Assembly: GCF_900156175.1 (NCBI RefSeq)
Contig: NZ_FTMV01000013.1
Location: 62,001-126,000 of the forward strand
DNA from: Janthinobacterium sp. TND4EL3
GTDB taxonomy: Bacteria > Pseudomonadota > Gammaproteobacteria > Burkholderiales > Burkholderiaceae_D
Direction of reading: 5' to 3'
Length of the DNA stretch: 64,000 bases
Shown: piece after piece, positions 15,928 to 23,642 of the stretch
Layout of the letters: each line of letters begins with the position of its first letter
Position numbering within the stretch: position 1 is the first letter of the stretch
Made by a program: the position numbers and the translations under genes
The notes under the pieces: generated by a model
The model's database searches: none
Seen by the model: the letters and a program-made list of their open reading frames with translations, nothing else
Told to the model about the DNA's origin: nothing

Positions 15928-15956
15928 CGCATATCGAAGCGCGAAAGCATTCGTTT
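15928..15956 (+). promoter_or_regulatory. Putative sulfur-regulon element, ssuE copy
   Basis: 29-bp element beginning CGCATATCGAAGCGCG and ending TTCGTTT, preceded by an A-tract. A -10-like TAGGCT (15977-15982) starts 21 nt after its last base. It would control ssuEADCB. Confidence 0.6.
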
Positions 15957-16034
15957 TATCGGGCCGCTGATGGCGATAGGCTGCAAGCATCCAAGTAGCC
16001 AAATCACACCATCACGTACAGGGACGGGCATCAC

Positions 16035-16655
16035 ATGAGCATCTTGTTATTGGGCGGCAGCCCGCAACTCCCATCGAGTTCCAGCCGTTTGCTGTTGCAT
16101 ATCGGCGAGCAGCTCGCGCTGCAGGGCCACAGCTATGCTCAGCTGCATGTGCGCGACTTGCCGGCGCGCGCCTTGCTGCTGGCCGACTATGACGACGCGG
16201 CGATCGCCCGCGCCGTGCGCGCCGTGGCCGACGCCGACGCCATCGTGATCGCCACGCCCATCTACAAGGCGTCGTATACAGGCTTGCTGAAAGCCTTCCT
16301 CGACCTGCTGCCGCAGGACGGCCTGGCCGGCAAGCTGGTGCTGCCGCTGGCCACGGGCGGCGGCCACGCCCACACGCTGGCGCTCGACTATGCGCTGCGC
16401 CCCGTGCTCCATGCGCTGGGCGCCAAGCAGGTCTTTACCAGCATCTATGCGAATGCGCAGCAGCTGGCCTGGGACGAAGAGCGGGGCCTGAGCCTGGATG
16501 CGCCGATCGCCGCGCGCGTGCGGGCCGGGATCGAGGAGCTGTCCACCGGCCTGTTCGTGCTGCAGGGCCTGCGTCCGCCCGCGCCAGCCGATATCTCGTT
16601 ACCCGTGCGTTCGCTGCAAGACCAGCCTTACGCCCCGCAATTTCAAGCCGCCTGA
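16035..16655 (+). CDS. ssuE: NADPH-dependent FMN reductase of the sulfonate system
   Basis: Supplies reduced FMN to the alkanesulfonate monooxygenase SsuD (and possibly to the divergent flavin monooxygenase). 206 residues with a flavodoxin-like fold: the phosphate-binding loop GGSPQLPSSSSRLL at the N terminus, ATPIYKASYTGLLKAFLDLLP, and the C-terminal LPLATGGGHAH segment typical of SsuE. It is the first gene of a five-gene ssuEADCB operon, with 24 bp to ssuA. The promoter carries the 29-bp element shared with cysE and sfnB. MsuE (methanesulfonate) reductases are close relatives, so the symbol rests partly on the neighbouring ssuADCB genes. Confidence 0.92.
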   Translation: MSILLLGGSPQLPSSSSRLLLHIGEQLALQGHSYAQLHVRDLPARALLLADYDDAAIARAVRAVADADAIVIATPIYKASYTGLLKAFLDLLPQDGLAGKLVLPLATGGGHAHTLALDYALRPVLHALGAKQVFTSIYANAQQLAWDEERGLSLDAPIAARVRAGIEELSTGLFVLQGLRPPAPADISLPVRSLQDQPYAPQFQAA

Positions 16656-16679
16656 TTATTCACCGACGAAGGAAGCACC

Positions 16680-17684
16680 ATGACACACCGCCACGCACAA
16701 CGCCTCTCGCGCCGTACCACCCTGGGCCTGCTGTTTGCCGCCGCTGCCGGCGTGATGGCGGCCGGCATGCCGGCCACGGCGCAGGCGCAGGCCAAGGGGG
16801 AGCTGCAGGTGCGCATTGGCTACCAAAAATACGGCACATTGACCTTGCTCAAAGGGCGCGGCACCCTGGAAAAACGCCTGGCCGAGCAGGGCGTGGGCGT
16901 GAAATGGACGGAATTTCCGGCCGGCCCCGTGCTGCTGGAAGGCTTGAATGTGGGCAGCATCGATTTCGGCACCGTGGGCGAGGCGCCGCCGATCTTTGCC
17001 CAGGCGGCCGGCGCCAACCTGGTGTACGTCGGCAATGAGCCGGCGTCGCCCGCCAGCGAAGCCATCGTCGTACCCAAGGGTTCCGGCCTGCGCACCCTGG
17101 CCGACTTGAAGGGCAAGAAAATCGCCCTGAACAAGGGTTCGAACGTGCATTACCTGCTGTTGAAGGCGCTGGAAAAGGCCGGCGTCGCGTACGCCGACAT
17201 CCAGCCCGTGTTCCTGCCGCCGGCCGATGCGCGCGCCGCTTTCGAACGGGGCAGCGTGGATGCGTGGGCCATCTGGGACCCGTTCCTGGCGGCCGCCGAA
17301 AAGCAGCTGGGCGCCCGCGTGCTGGCCGACGGCAAGGGCCTGGTGGCGAACTACCAGTTCTACCTGGCCTCGCGCACGTATGCGGAAAAAAATCCCGAAA
17401 TCCTGCGCATCGTGCTCGACGAAGTGGCCAAGGTCGATGACTGGGGCCGCAACAACCCGGACGAGGTGGCGGCGATCCTGTCGGCGCAGACGGGGCTGGG
17501 CAAGGATGTCGTGGCGCTGGCCGCCTCGCGTTATGCGTATGGCGTCAAGCCCGTGTCGCCCGACGTCATCGCCTCGCAGCAAAGGGTGGCCGATGCGTTT
17601 TCCGCTCTGAAGCTGATTCCGAAACCGATCATCGTCAAGGATGCGCTGCTGCCGGCGCGCCAGCTGGCCACCAGCGCAAAATAA
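16680..17684 (+). CDS. ssuA: Aliphatic sulfonate-binding periplasmic protein
   Basis: Periplasmic receptor that binds alkanesulfonates and hands them to the SsuBC transporter. 334 residues. The N-terminal signal peptide has an SRRTTLGL stretch that could be a Tat motif, though Sec export is also possible, and cleavage is near AQAQA. The mature protein shows VRIGYQKYGTLTLLKGRG, FGTVGEAPPIFAQAAGANLVYVG and WDPFLAAAEKQLGA, all typical of SsuA. It is preceded by GAAGGA about eight bases before the ATG. It is the second gene of the ssu operon, with 12 bp before ssuD. Confidence 0.95.
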   Translation: MTHRHAQRLSRRTTLGLLFAAAAGVMAAGMPATAQAQAKGELQVRIGYQKYGTLTLLKGRGTLEKRLAEQGVGVKWTEFPAGPVLLEGLNVGSIDFGTVGEAPPIFAQAAGANLVYVGNEPASPASEAIVVPKGSGLRTLADLKGKKIALNKGSNVHYLLLKALEKAGVAYADIQPVFLPPADARAAFERGSVDAWAIWDPFLAAAEKQLGARVLADGKGLVANYQFYLASRTYAEKNPEILRIVLDEVAKVDDWGRNNPDEVAAILSAQTGLGKDVVALAASRYAYGVKPVSPDVIASQQRVADAFSALKLIPKPIIVKDALLPARQLATSAK

Positions 17685-17696
17685 GGAACAAATATC

Positions 17697-18857
17697 ATGT
17701 CATTGAATGTCTTCTGGTTTATTCCTACCCACGGCGACAGCCGCTACCTGGGCACCTCGCAGGGCGCGCGTCCCGTCGATGCCGATTACTTGCGCCAGGT
17801 GGCCGTGGCCGCCGACACGCTGGGCTACGACGGCGTGCTGCTGCCGACGGGCCGCTCCTGCGAAGACGCGTGGGTGGTGGCGTCGTCCCTGATCAGCGTG
17901 ACGCAAAAGCTCAAGTTCCTCGTGGCCGTGCGCCCCGGCCTGTCCACGCCCGGCCTGGCCGTGCGCATGGCGTCGACGTTCGACCGCCTGTCGAACGGGC
18001 GCCTGCTGATCAACGTCGTCACGGGCGGCGACCAGGGCGAACTGGAGGCGGACGGCCTGTTTGCCGACCATGCCAAGCGCTACGAGATTTCCGATGAATT
18101 CATCAAGGTGTGGCGCGCCACGCTGGCGGGCGAGGGCGGTGCGGCCGGCTACGATTTCGAGGGCAAGCATATCCAGGTGAAGGGCGCGAAAACCCTGTAT
18201 CCGCCCGTGCAGAAACCGTATCCGCCCCTGTATTTCGGCGGCTCGTCCGAGCCCGCGCATGAACTGGCGGCCGAGCAGATGGACGTCTACCTGACGTGGG
18301 GCGAGCCACCTGCCGCAGTCGCCGAGAAAATCGCCGACATCCGCGCGCGCGCCGCAAAAAAAGGCCGCACGGTCCGGTTTGGCATCCGCTTGCACGTGAT
18401 TGTGCGCGAGACCAACGAGGCGGCCTGGCGCGCGGCCGATGAACTGATCAGCCACCTGGACGACGACATCATCGCCAAGGCGCAGGCGGCGTTTTCCAAG
18501 ATGGATTCCGTCGGCCAGCAACGGATGGCGGCCCTGCACGGCGGGCGGCGCGACAAGCTCGAAGTGTCGCCCAACCTGTGGGCCGGCGTGGGCCTGGTGC
18601 GCGGCGGCGCGGGCACGGCCCTGGTCGGCGACGGGCCGACCGTGGTGGCGCGCATGCAGGAATACGCGGACCTGGGCATCGACACCTTCATTTTCTCGGG
18701 CTACCCGCACCTGGAAGAGGCGTACCGCTTCGCCGAGCTGGTGTTCCCGCTGCTGGGCAAGGGCAAGGCCGCCGGCGAGCAGTCCTTGAGCGGCCCCTTC
18801 GGCGAAGTCATGGCCAGCAATATCGTGCCGGCCGCGCCGCAGAAGAAGGCTGCCTGA
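17697..18857 (+). CDS. ssuD: FMNH2-dependent alkanesulfonate monooxygenase
   Basis: Cleaves the C-S bond of alkanesulfonates using FMNH2 and oxygen, releasing sulfite and an aldehyde in the cytoplasm. 386 residues with the luciferase-like TIM barrel: [20 protein letters not shown] at the N terminus, [19 protein letters not shown] with the active-site cysteine region, [40 protein letters not shown] and [21 protein letters not shown] near the C terminus. These are near-diagnostic for SsuD. The gene follows ssuA by 12 bp, and its stop is one base from the ssuC start. Confidence 0.96.
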   Translation: MSLNVFWFIPTHGDSRYLGTSQGARPVDADYLRQVAVAADTLGYDGVLLPTGRSCEDAWVVASSLISVTQKLKFLVAVRPGLSTPGLAVRMASTFDRLSNGRLLINVVTGGDQGELEADGLFADHAKRYEISDEFIKVWRATLAGEGGAAGYDFEGKHIQVKGAKTLYPPVQKPYPPLYFGGSSEPAHELAAEQMDVYLTWGEPPAAVAEKIADIRARAAKKGRTVRFGIRLHVIVRETNEAAWRAADELISHLDDDIIAKAQAAFSKMDSVGQQRMAALHGGRRDKLEVSPNLWAGVGLVRGGAGTALVGDGPTVVARMQEYADLGIDTFIFSGYPHLEEAYRFAELVFPLLGKGKAAGEQSLSGPFGEVMASNIVPAAPQKKAA

Positions 18858-18858
18858 G

Positions 18859-19650
18859 ATGGCGGCCAGCTCCTTGCAACGGGCGAGCGCCGCGCCTTGG
18901 CGCAATACCCTGGCGCCGTGGGCCTTGCCCGTGGCGCTGCTGCTGGCCTGGCAGCTGGCGGCCCAGTGGGGCTGGCTGTCGAGCCGTATCCTGCCCGAGC
19001 CGTGGGCCGTGGCGAAGGCCTTCTGGCATCTGGCCGTGTCGGGCGAACTGTGGCTGCACCTGAAGACGAGCTTGTGGCGCGCGACGGTCGGTTTCGCCGT
19101 GGGCGCGGGACTGGGCTTGCTGCTGGGCTTATTGACGGGCAGCTTCCGCCACGCGGAAACCCTGCTCGACACGACATTGCAAATGGTGCGCAACATCCCG
19201 GCCCTGGCCCTCATTCCGCTGGTGATCCTGTGGTTCGGCATCGACGAGACGGCGAAACTCTTCCTGCTGGCCGTCGGCGTGTTCTTTCCCGTCTACCTGA
19301 ACACCTTCCACGGCATCCGCTCGGCCGACCAGGGCTTGATCGAGATGGCGAAAAGCTATGGTTTGTCCGGCTGGCCCTTGTACCGCGACGTGATCCTGCC
19401 GGCCGCCATGCCCTCCATCCTGGTCGGCGTGCGCTTTTCGCTGGGGCTCGTGTGGGTGCTGCTGATCGTCGCCGAAACCATCTCGGCGCAGGCCGGCATC
19501 GGCTACATGACCATGAATGCGCGCGAATTCTTGCAGACGGACGTCGTGCTGGTGGGGATTTTGCTGTACGCCTTGCTGGGCAAGCTGGCCGATCTGTTCT
19601 CGCGGGGCCTGGAACGCCACTGCCTGCGCTGGAATCCCGCCTACCGCTAA
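18859..19650 (+). CDS. ssuC: Sulfonate ABC transporter permease
   Basis: Inner-membrane permease of the aliphatic sulfonate importer, 263 residues with about six membrane helices. The EAA loop that contacts the ATPase is visible around GLIEMAKSYGLSGWPLYRDV. Other typical stretches are NIPALALIPLVILWFGIDE and SAQAGIGYMTMNAREFLQTD. Its ATG lies one base after the ssuD stop, so translation is probably coupled. It pairs with SsuB, 18 bp downstream, and the receptor SsuA. Nothing odd is seen. Confidence 0.95.
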   Translation: MAASSLQRASAAPWRNTLAPWALPVALLLAWQLAAQWGWLSSRILPEPWAVAKAFWHLAVSGELWLHLKTSLWRATVGFAVGAGLGLLLGLLTGSFRHAETLLDTTLQMVRNIPALALIPLVILWFGIDETAKLFLLAVGVFFPVYLNTFHGIRSADQGLIEMAKSYGLSGWPLYRDVILPAAMPSILVGVRFSLGLVWVLLIVAETISAQAGIGYMTMNAREFLQTDVVLVGILLYALLGKLADLFSRGLERHCLRWNPAYR

Positions 19651-19668
19651 CGAGGAAAGAAAAATACC

Positions 19669-20511
19669 ATGCTGCTCGCCCCCATCCAGATCGAAACGGA
19701 TTTTTTGTCGCATTTCGTGCAGTACGACCCCGCCGGCACGCCGCCGCAGGCGAAGGCGCCGCCGCCCGCTCCCTTGCAGCGGCGTGGCGTCCCCTTGGAA
19801 CTGGCAAACCTGAGCAAATCCTACACCAGCCGTCCCGTGCTGAAAAACGTCGATTTGCAGCTCGAGGCGGGCGAATTTGTCGCCATCGTGGGACGCAGCG
19901 GCTGCGGCAAGAGCACCTTGCTGCGTTCGATCGCTGGACTGGAAAGCATCGATGAAGGCAGCGTCGCCATCGGCAGCGGTGTCGGCGCGCCCGACATCCG
20001 CATCATGTTCCAGGAATCGCGGCTGCTGCCGTGGAAGACGGTGCTCGATAACGTGGCCCTGGGCCTGCCCCGCTCCGTCGGGGCCGCCGCCGCCGCGCTG
20101 TGGACGGTGGGCCTGGCCGAGCGGGCGGACGACTGGCCGGCGGCCCTGTCGGGCGGGCAGAAACAGCGCGTGGCGCTGGCCCGCGCCCTCGTGCACGAGC
20201 CGCAACTGCTGCTGCTCGATGAACCCCTGGGCGCGCTCGATGCATTGACGCGCATCGAGATGCAGCAACTGATCGAGTCGCTGTGGCTGGCGCGCGGCTT
20301 TACGGCCGTGCTGGTGACGCACGACGTGGCCGAAGCCGTGGCGCTGGCCGACCGCGTGCTCTTGATCGAGGATGGCCAGATCGCGCTGGACGTGCGGGTG
20401 GACTTGCCGCGCCCGCGCCAGCGCGGCCATGGGGCCTTTGCGGCGCTGGAGCAGGCTATCTTGTCGCGCGTGCTGCAGGCGCAGGGGCCGGCAACTGCGC
20501 CAGCACGATGA
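19669..20511 (+). CDS. ssuB: Sulfonate ABC transporter ATP-binding protein
   Basis: ATPase subunit of the sulfonate importer, 280 residues. Walker A is GRSGCGKST, followed by a Q-loop in [13 protein letters not shown], signature [15 protein letters not shown], Walker [14 protein letters not shown] and an H-loop histidine in [14 protein letters not shown] 45-residue N-terminal extension ([20 protein letters not shown] and following) precedes the usual start of the fold, as seen in some betaproteobacterial SsuB. It is the last gene of the operon; its final 56 bases overlap the 3' end of the convergent HAD phosphatase gene. Confidence 0.95.
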   Translation: MLLAPIQIETDFLSHFVQYDPAGTPPQAKAPPPAPLQRRGVPLELANLSKSYTSRPVLKNVDLQLEAGEFVAIVGRSGCGKSTLLRSIAGLESIDEGSVAIGSGVGAPDIRIMFQESRLLPWKTVLDNVALGLPRSVGAAAAALWTVGLAERADDWPAALSGGQKQRVALARALVHEPQLLLLDEPLGALDALTRIEMQQLIESLWLARGFTAVLVTHDVAEAVALADRVLLIEDGQIALDVRVDLPRPRQRGHGAFAALEQAILSRVLQAQGPATAPAR

Positions 20512-21157
20512 AACCGTCGCCATCGACGGTCGCCACGAGGCCTTCGTAGCTGGCGATGGCCGGGTGGCGGGTGGCCAGCGGGTGCGCATGCGTGGCGGTG
20601 ACCACCATGATTTTCGCGCCAGCCGCCTCGCCCGCCTCGATGCCGACCGACGCATCCTCGAAGACCAGGCAGTCCACGGGCGCCACGCCCAGCTTTTGCG
20701 CCGCCAGCAGGTAGCAATCGGGTTTTGGTTTACCTGCCTTGACGTCTTCCGCCGTCACCATGATGGCGGGAATCGGCATGCCGGCCGCCTTCAGGCGCGC
20801 TGTGGCCAACGCGCGGGGCGCCGAGGTGACAATGGCCCACTGCGCCGGCGGCAGCGACTGTAAAAAGCGCAGCGCGCCCGCGATTTCAATAATTCCTTCC
20901 ACATCGATGATTTCCGCATCCGTGATGCCCTGCGATTCGCGCTGCGCGTCGACGCCGGGCAGGCGCAGTCTGGCGATGGTGTCGACCGAGCGCGCGCCGT
21001 GGATGGTGGGCAAAAACGCCGCCACGTCGAGTCCCTGGCGCTGCGCCCACGTGCCCCAGATGCGTTCGGCCGCGGCGATGGAATTGATGACGGTGCCGTC
21101 CATGTCGAACAGCAGCGCTCGGTAACTGCCTAGCTGAGGGTGCGGATTGGTGGACAA
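20456..21157 (-). CDS. HAD-family phosphatase (GPP/DOG-like)
   Basis: Haloacid-dehalogenase-fold phosphatase, 233 residues, of the beta-phosphoglucomutase/2-deoxyglucose-6-phosphatase group that dephosphorylates small sugar phosphates. Motif I is [12 protein letters not shown], motif II VTSAPRA, motif III lysine in AGKPKPD and motif [14 protein letters not shown]. No good ATG exists: the TTG at 21157, six bases behind GGAAGG, gives [20 protein letters not shown] and is the best start, while another TTG at 21175 lacks such a site. The 3' end overlaps ssuB by 56 bp. The link to sulfonate use is probably only positional. The substrate is unknown. Confidence 0.85.
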   Translation of the reverse strand: MSTNPHPQLGSYRALLFDMDGTVINSIAAAERIWGTWAQRQGLDVAAFLPTIHGARSVDTIARLRLPGVDAQRESQGITDAEIIDVEGIIEIAGALRFLQSLPPAQWAIVTSAPRALATARLKAAGMPIPAIMVTAEDVKAGKPKPDCYLLAAQKLGVAPVDCLVFEDASVGIEAGEAAGAKIMVVTATHAHPLATRHPAIASYEGLVATVDGDGFIVLAQLPAPAPAARATR

Positions 21158-21337
21158 GATAGGCCTTCCATGCAAGAGCGGATGTTTATTGTATCCGGAT
21201 AGCGTGCCGCGTGTACTTCTGCCACGGCACAGAAAATAAATTATTAAAAAGAAAAGAAAAATTAATAATTGCTGCTATGATCTGCTGGCCTTGTCTTTAA
21301 TGCATTTTTTCCGTCGCACAATGTTATTGCTAAGGAG

Positions 21338-21362
21338 GGCGAGGCTGCTTCTCGCCGTTTTG
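21338..21362 (+). other. Hairpin in the A+T-rich leader of the PEP-CTERM gene
   Basis: GGCGAG (21338-21343) and CTCGCC (21351-21356) pair around a 7-nt loop and are followed by GTTTTG. This could be a weak terminator or leader structure. The 21158-21437 gap is noticeably A+T-rich in its middle (21236-21320) and contains no other gene. Confidence 0.3.
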
Positions 21363-21437
21363 TCGCCGGACAGACATGGATTAAGTCGGATCAGGCATAC
21401 ATCTTTCATCTTGCAGATCTTCGAATGGAGCTAAATC

Positions 21438-22001
21438 ATGCTGAAAAAAATGTGCTGTACCGCCATCCTGGCATCCCTGTCGCTGGGGGCCCAGGCGCAG
21501 GAACATCAATACTTTAATTTTTTCTATACGGGTTTTGTCAACGATGGCGTGTTTAATCCCCATGTCACGTACGGCGGTTCATTTTCAGGACGCGACCTGA
21601 ATAACGATGGCGTGCTCACGACAAATGAGTTGACCAGCATGGTGGTGCTCGACGTCAATTACACCAGATGCACGGCTGGACCGAATTGCACGCTGGAATT
21701 TTCGTTTGATTACAAGAATGGCTTGAGCATCGACGCCCATTATTATGATGATAATGCGCCATATTATGAAACTTGGAGCGAGAGAAACTTTAAGACTGGT
21801 GACTCGGTATTCCGCTATGCTGCGAATCGCGAAACGATTCCCTTCTCCCGCCTGGATAGTTTCAGCCCGCAAACCAAGTTGCAGGTTCTTTCAGCCGTGC
21901 CGGAGCCAGGTAGCTACGCGATGATGGGACTGGGCCTGGTGGCACTGGCCGCCATGTATCGCCGTCGCAAGCAGGCCATCCACCCCGGTTTGGCGGCTTG
22001 A
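21438..22001 (+). CDS. PEP-CTERM sorting-domain protein with an EF-hand-like loop
   Basis: Exported protein of 187 residues destined for PEP-CTERM/exosortase processing. It has a signal peptide (ILASLSLGAQA, cleavage before QEHQY) and a C-terminal sorting tail: VPEPGSYAMMGLGLVALAA, then MYRRRKQ. Between them lies an aromatic, Asn/Asp-rich domain. The loop DLNNDGVLTTNE fits the canonical 12-residue EF-hand calcium pattern (D1, N3, D5, G6, L8, E12). A Cys pair (RCTAGPNC) may form a disulfide. A GGAG site precedes the ATG. Its base composition is lower in G+C than its neighbours. Such proteins are cell-surface or biofilm-matrix components; the specific role is unknown and the exosortase is not in this window. 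Confidence 0.85.
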   Translation: MLKKMCCTAILASLSLGAQAQEHQYFNFFYTGFVNDGVFNPHVTYGGSFSGRDLNNDGVLTTNELTSMVVLDVNYTRCTAGPNCTLEFSFDYKNGLSIDAHYYDDNAPYYETWSERNFKTGDSVFRYAANRETIPFSRLDSFSPQTKLQVLSAVPEPGSYAMMGLGLVALAAMYRRRKQAIHPGLAA

Positions 22002-22030
22002 CCCCCTGACGTTGCTCGAACGGTAACAGG

Positions 22031-22069
22031 TGATGGCGCTGTACAGCGAGCAGGTGCTGAGCGCCATCA
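22031..22069. terminator. Hairpin between the PEP-CTERM and META genes
   Basis: TGATGGCGCT (22031-22040) and AGCGCCATCA (22060-22069) form a perfect 10-bp stem followed by TTATTCTT. It lies between convergent genes and is a probable terminator for the PEP-CTERM gene. Confidence 0.55.
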
Positions 22070-22078
22070 TTATTCTTG

Positions 22079-22546
22079 CTACAAATATACGGATTCAAAC
22101 CTGGCCACGGGCGCGCCATCCTTGAGCAGGATCAGCTCCTCTCCTTCGAGCCGGTAGCCCGTCACGCTGTTGAGGTTCGCCAGCACGGCGCTTTCCAGCT
22201 GCATCAACGGCGGCGGGCAGGCCATGCGCGTGCCGGCCAGCTGCGTGAAGCGCAGCGCCGTGCCAGCCAGCGTGTAGCCGCCCATCACGCGATTGCAGCC
22301 CGTAAAACCGGTGACCTTGCCATCGTCGCTGAGGGTGATGCGCACTTCGCGCTCCTGCCCGGGAACCATCGCCACCCTGGCGCCATCGAGCTGCGTCAGC
22401 TTCCAGTAGGTATTCGTCAGGCTGTACGTGGGCGTCAGGCCCGTGTCCGGCCTGGCGCTGTCGGACGTGGCGGCGCAGCCGGCGGCCAGGGCGATGGCGG
22501 CGGCGAGGGGCAGGTATTTGAGGTGATGCGTCAGGCGATGCGGCAT
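22079..22546 (-). CDS. META domain lipoprotein (second copy)
   Basis: Predicted lipoprotein of 155 residues with one META/HslJ domain. The ATG at 22546 was preferred over an in-frame one six codons upstream because GGAG sits six bases before it. The signal peptide ends in the lipobox ALAAGC. The domain shows NTYWKLTQLDGARV, GKVTGFTGCNRVMGGYT and ELILLKDGAPVARFESVYL. It is clearly a paralogue of the protein at 9925-10404 (same order of motifs, same length) although distant in sequence. Function is as for other META proteins: envelope or stress-related, not defined. Confidence 0.87.
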   Translation of the reverse strand: MPHRLTHHLKYLPLAAAIALAAGCAATSDSARPDTGLTPTYSLTNTYWKLTQLDGARVAMVPGQEREVRITLSDDGKVTGFTGCNRVMGGYTLAGTALRFTQLAGTRMACPPPLMQLESAVLANLNSVTGYRLEGEELILLKDGAPVARFESVYL

Positions 22547-22697
22547 GGTGATCTCCAGTGTCAAGGGTCATAGCCGCCAGACTAGCAGTTTTTCCGTGTC
22601 TGCCCGCGTACCGCAGCGGCGAATGTTTCCATTTTGCCAGTCCTGGCATTAAACTCAAGTTTTATGCCTTTTTATCCTGTCACGGGGAGCCGAAGCG

Positions 22698-23642
22698 ATG
22701 CCGCAAGTCCAACTGCTCAATAACCGGCTGGTCGCCACCAGCGACGACGACGTGCTGGTGGACCACATCGTGCCCGGCGCGCCGCTGGTCATCGCCTTCG
22801 GCTTCGTTTCGTGGACCACGCGTCCCGCCTTTGATTTTTTCGGTCGCCTGAAAAAGCTGGAACAGGCCAGTGGACAGCATCTGAACAAAATCCTCGTGCG
22901 CGATTCGGCCAATGCCTGGTATCACCGGCGCATCGCTGGCCTGGGCGGCCATGTGGATGAAACGGCACAGGCCTTGGGCGATCTCGTGCGCCGCATCGCG
23001 CCAGGTGCCGTCACCACCCTGGGCCAGTCCATGGGCGCGTATGCGGCCGTCATGTATGGCTTGCTGCTCGACGTGCAGCAGATCGTTGCCTTCGGGCCGC
23101 TGTCCTTCCTTGACGTGGAGCAGGCGCGCCTGTACCACGAGCTGCGCTGGCTGCCCGTGATGGAGTCGCTGGCGCAGGACCCGCCACTGTCCGGCTATTA
23201 CGACCTGGCCGCCCTGTGCCGCGCCAGGGCGGCGCAGCGCACGCACATGCATCTGGTATTTGGCACGCGGCCTGACGCGGCCCGGCCTGACGCGGCCGGC
23301 GTCGGCGAGTCGGTCAACCTCGACGCCATGCACGCGCAGCGCCTGGCCGCCTTCGGGCGCTGCACCCTGCATCCGTATCCCCAGTCGGGCCACGCGGTGG
23401 TGCAGCACCTGATCGACACGCGGCGCATCAATGGTCTACTGGCCAGCTGCATACTCGGCCTGACCCTGGCGCCGGAGGCGATGCCGGAGATCGGCGCCGC
23501 CTGGCAGGACTGGGTGGCGGAAAACCTGCGCCTGGGCTGCGCGGGCGAGCAACTGGTGGCGGTGCTGCAGCAGCACGGTTTTTCCCACGCCAGCAGCTTG
23601 GCCGCCGTGGCGACTGCCAGTGCTATCGCGAAGGCCACATGA
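22698..23642 (+). CDS. Alpha/beta-hydrolase-fold protein coupled to a MocR gene
   Basis: Cytoplasmic protein of 314 residues with an alpha/beta-hydrolase-like core. The nucleophile elbow is TTLGQSMGAYAAVMYG (Ser at about residue 113), and a late histidine lies in PQSGHAVVQHL, as expected for the triad. The N-terminal part (PLVIAFGFVSWTTRPAFDFFG) resembles proteins found in polysaccharide or surface-carbohydrate loci, but I cannot name the family. Start ATG 22698 follows GGGGAG. The stop overlaps the next gene's start by four bases (ATGA at 23639-23642), so it and the MocR regulator are translationally coupled. The substrate is unknown. Confidence 0.7.
   Translation: MPQVQLLNNRLVATSDDDVLVDHIVPGAPLVIAFGFVSWTTRPAFDFFGRLKKLEQASGQHLNKILVRDSANAWYHRRIAGLGGHVDETAQALGDLVRRIAPGAVTTLGQSMGAYAAVMYGLLLDVQQIVAFGPLSFLDVEQARLYHELRWLPVMESLAQDPPLSGYYDLAALCRARAAQRTHMHLVFGTRPDAARPDAAGVGESVNLDAMHAQRLAAFGRCTLHPYPQSGHAVVQHLIDTRRINGLLASCILGLTLAPEAMPEIGAAWQDWVAENLRLGCAGEQLVAVLQQHGFSHASSLAAVATASAIAKAT

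Noticed and set aside
21280-21330. Sigma-54 promoter for the PEP-CTERM gene
   Set aside because: A TGGC and a TGCA block exist, but the spacing is 15, not 12 bases between the key G residues, so the strict -24/-12 geometry fails.
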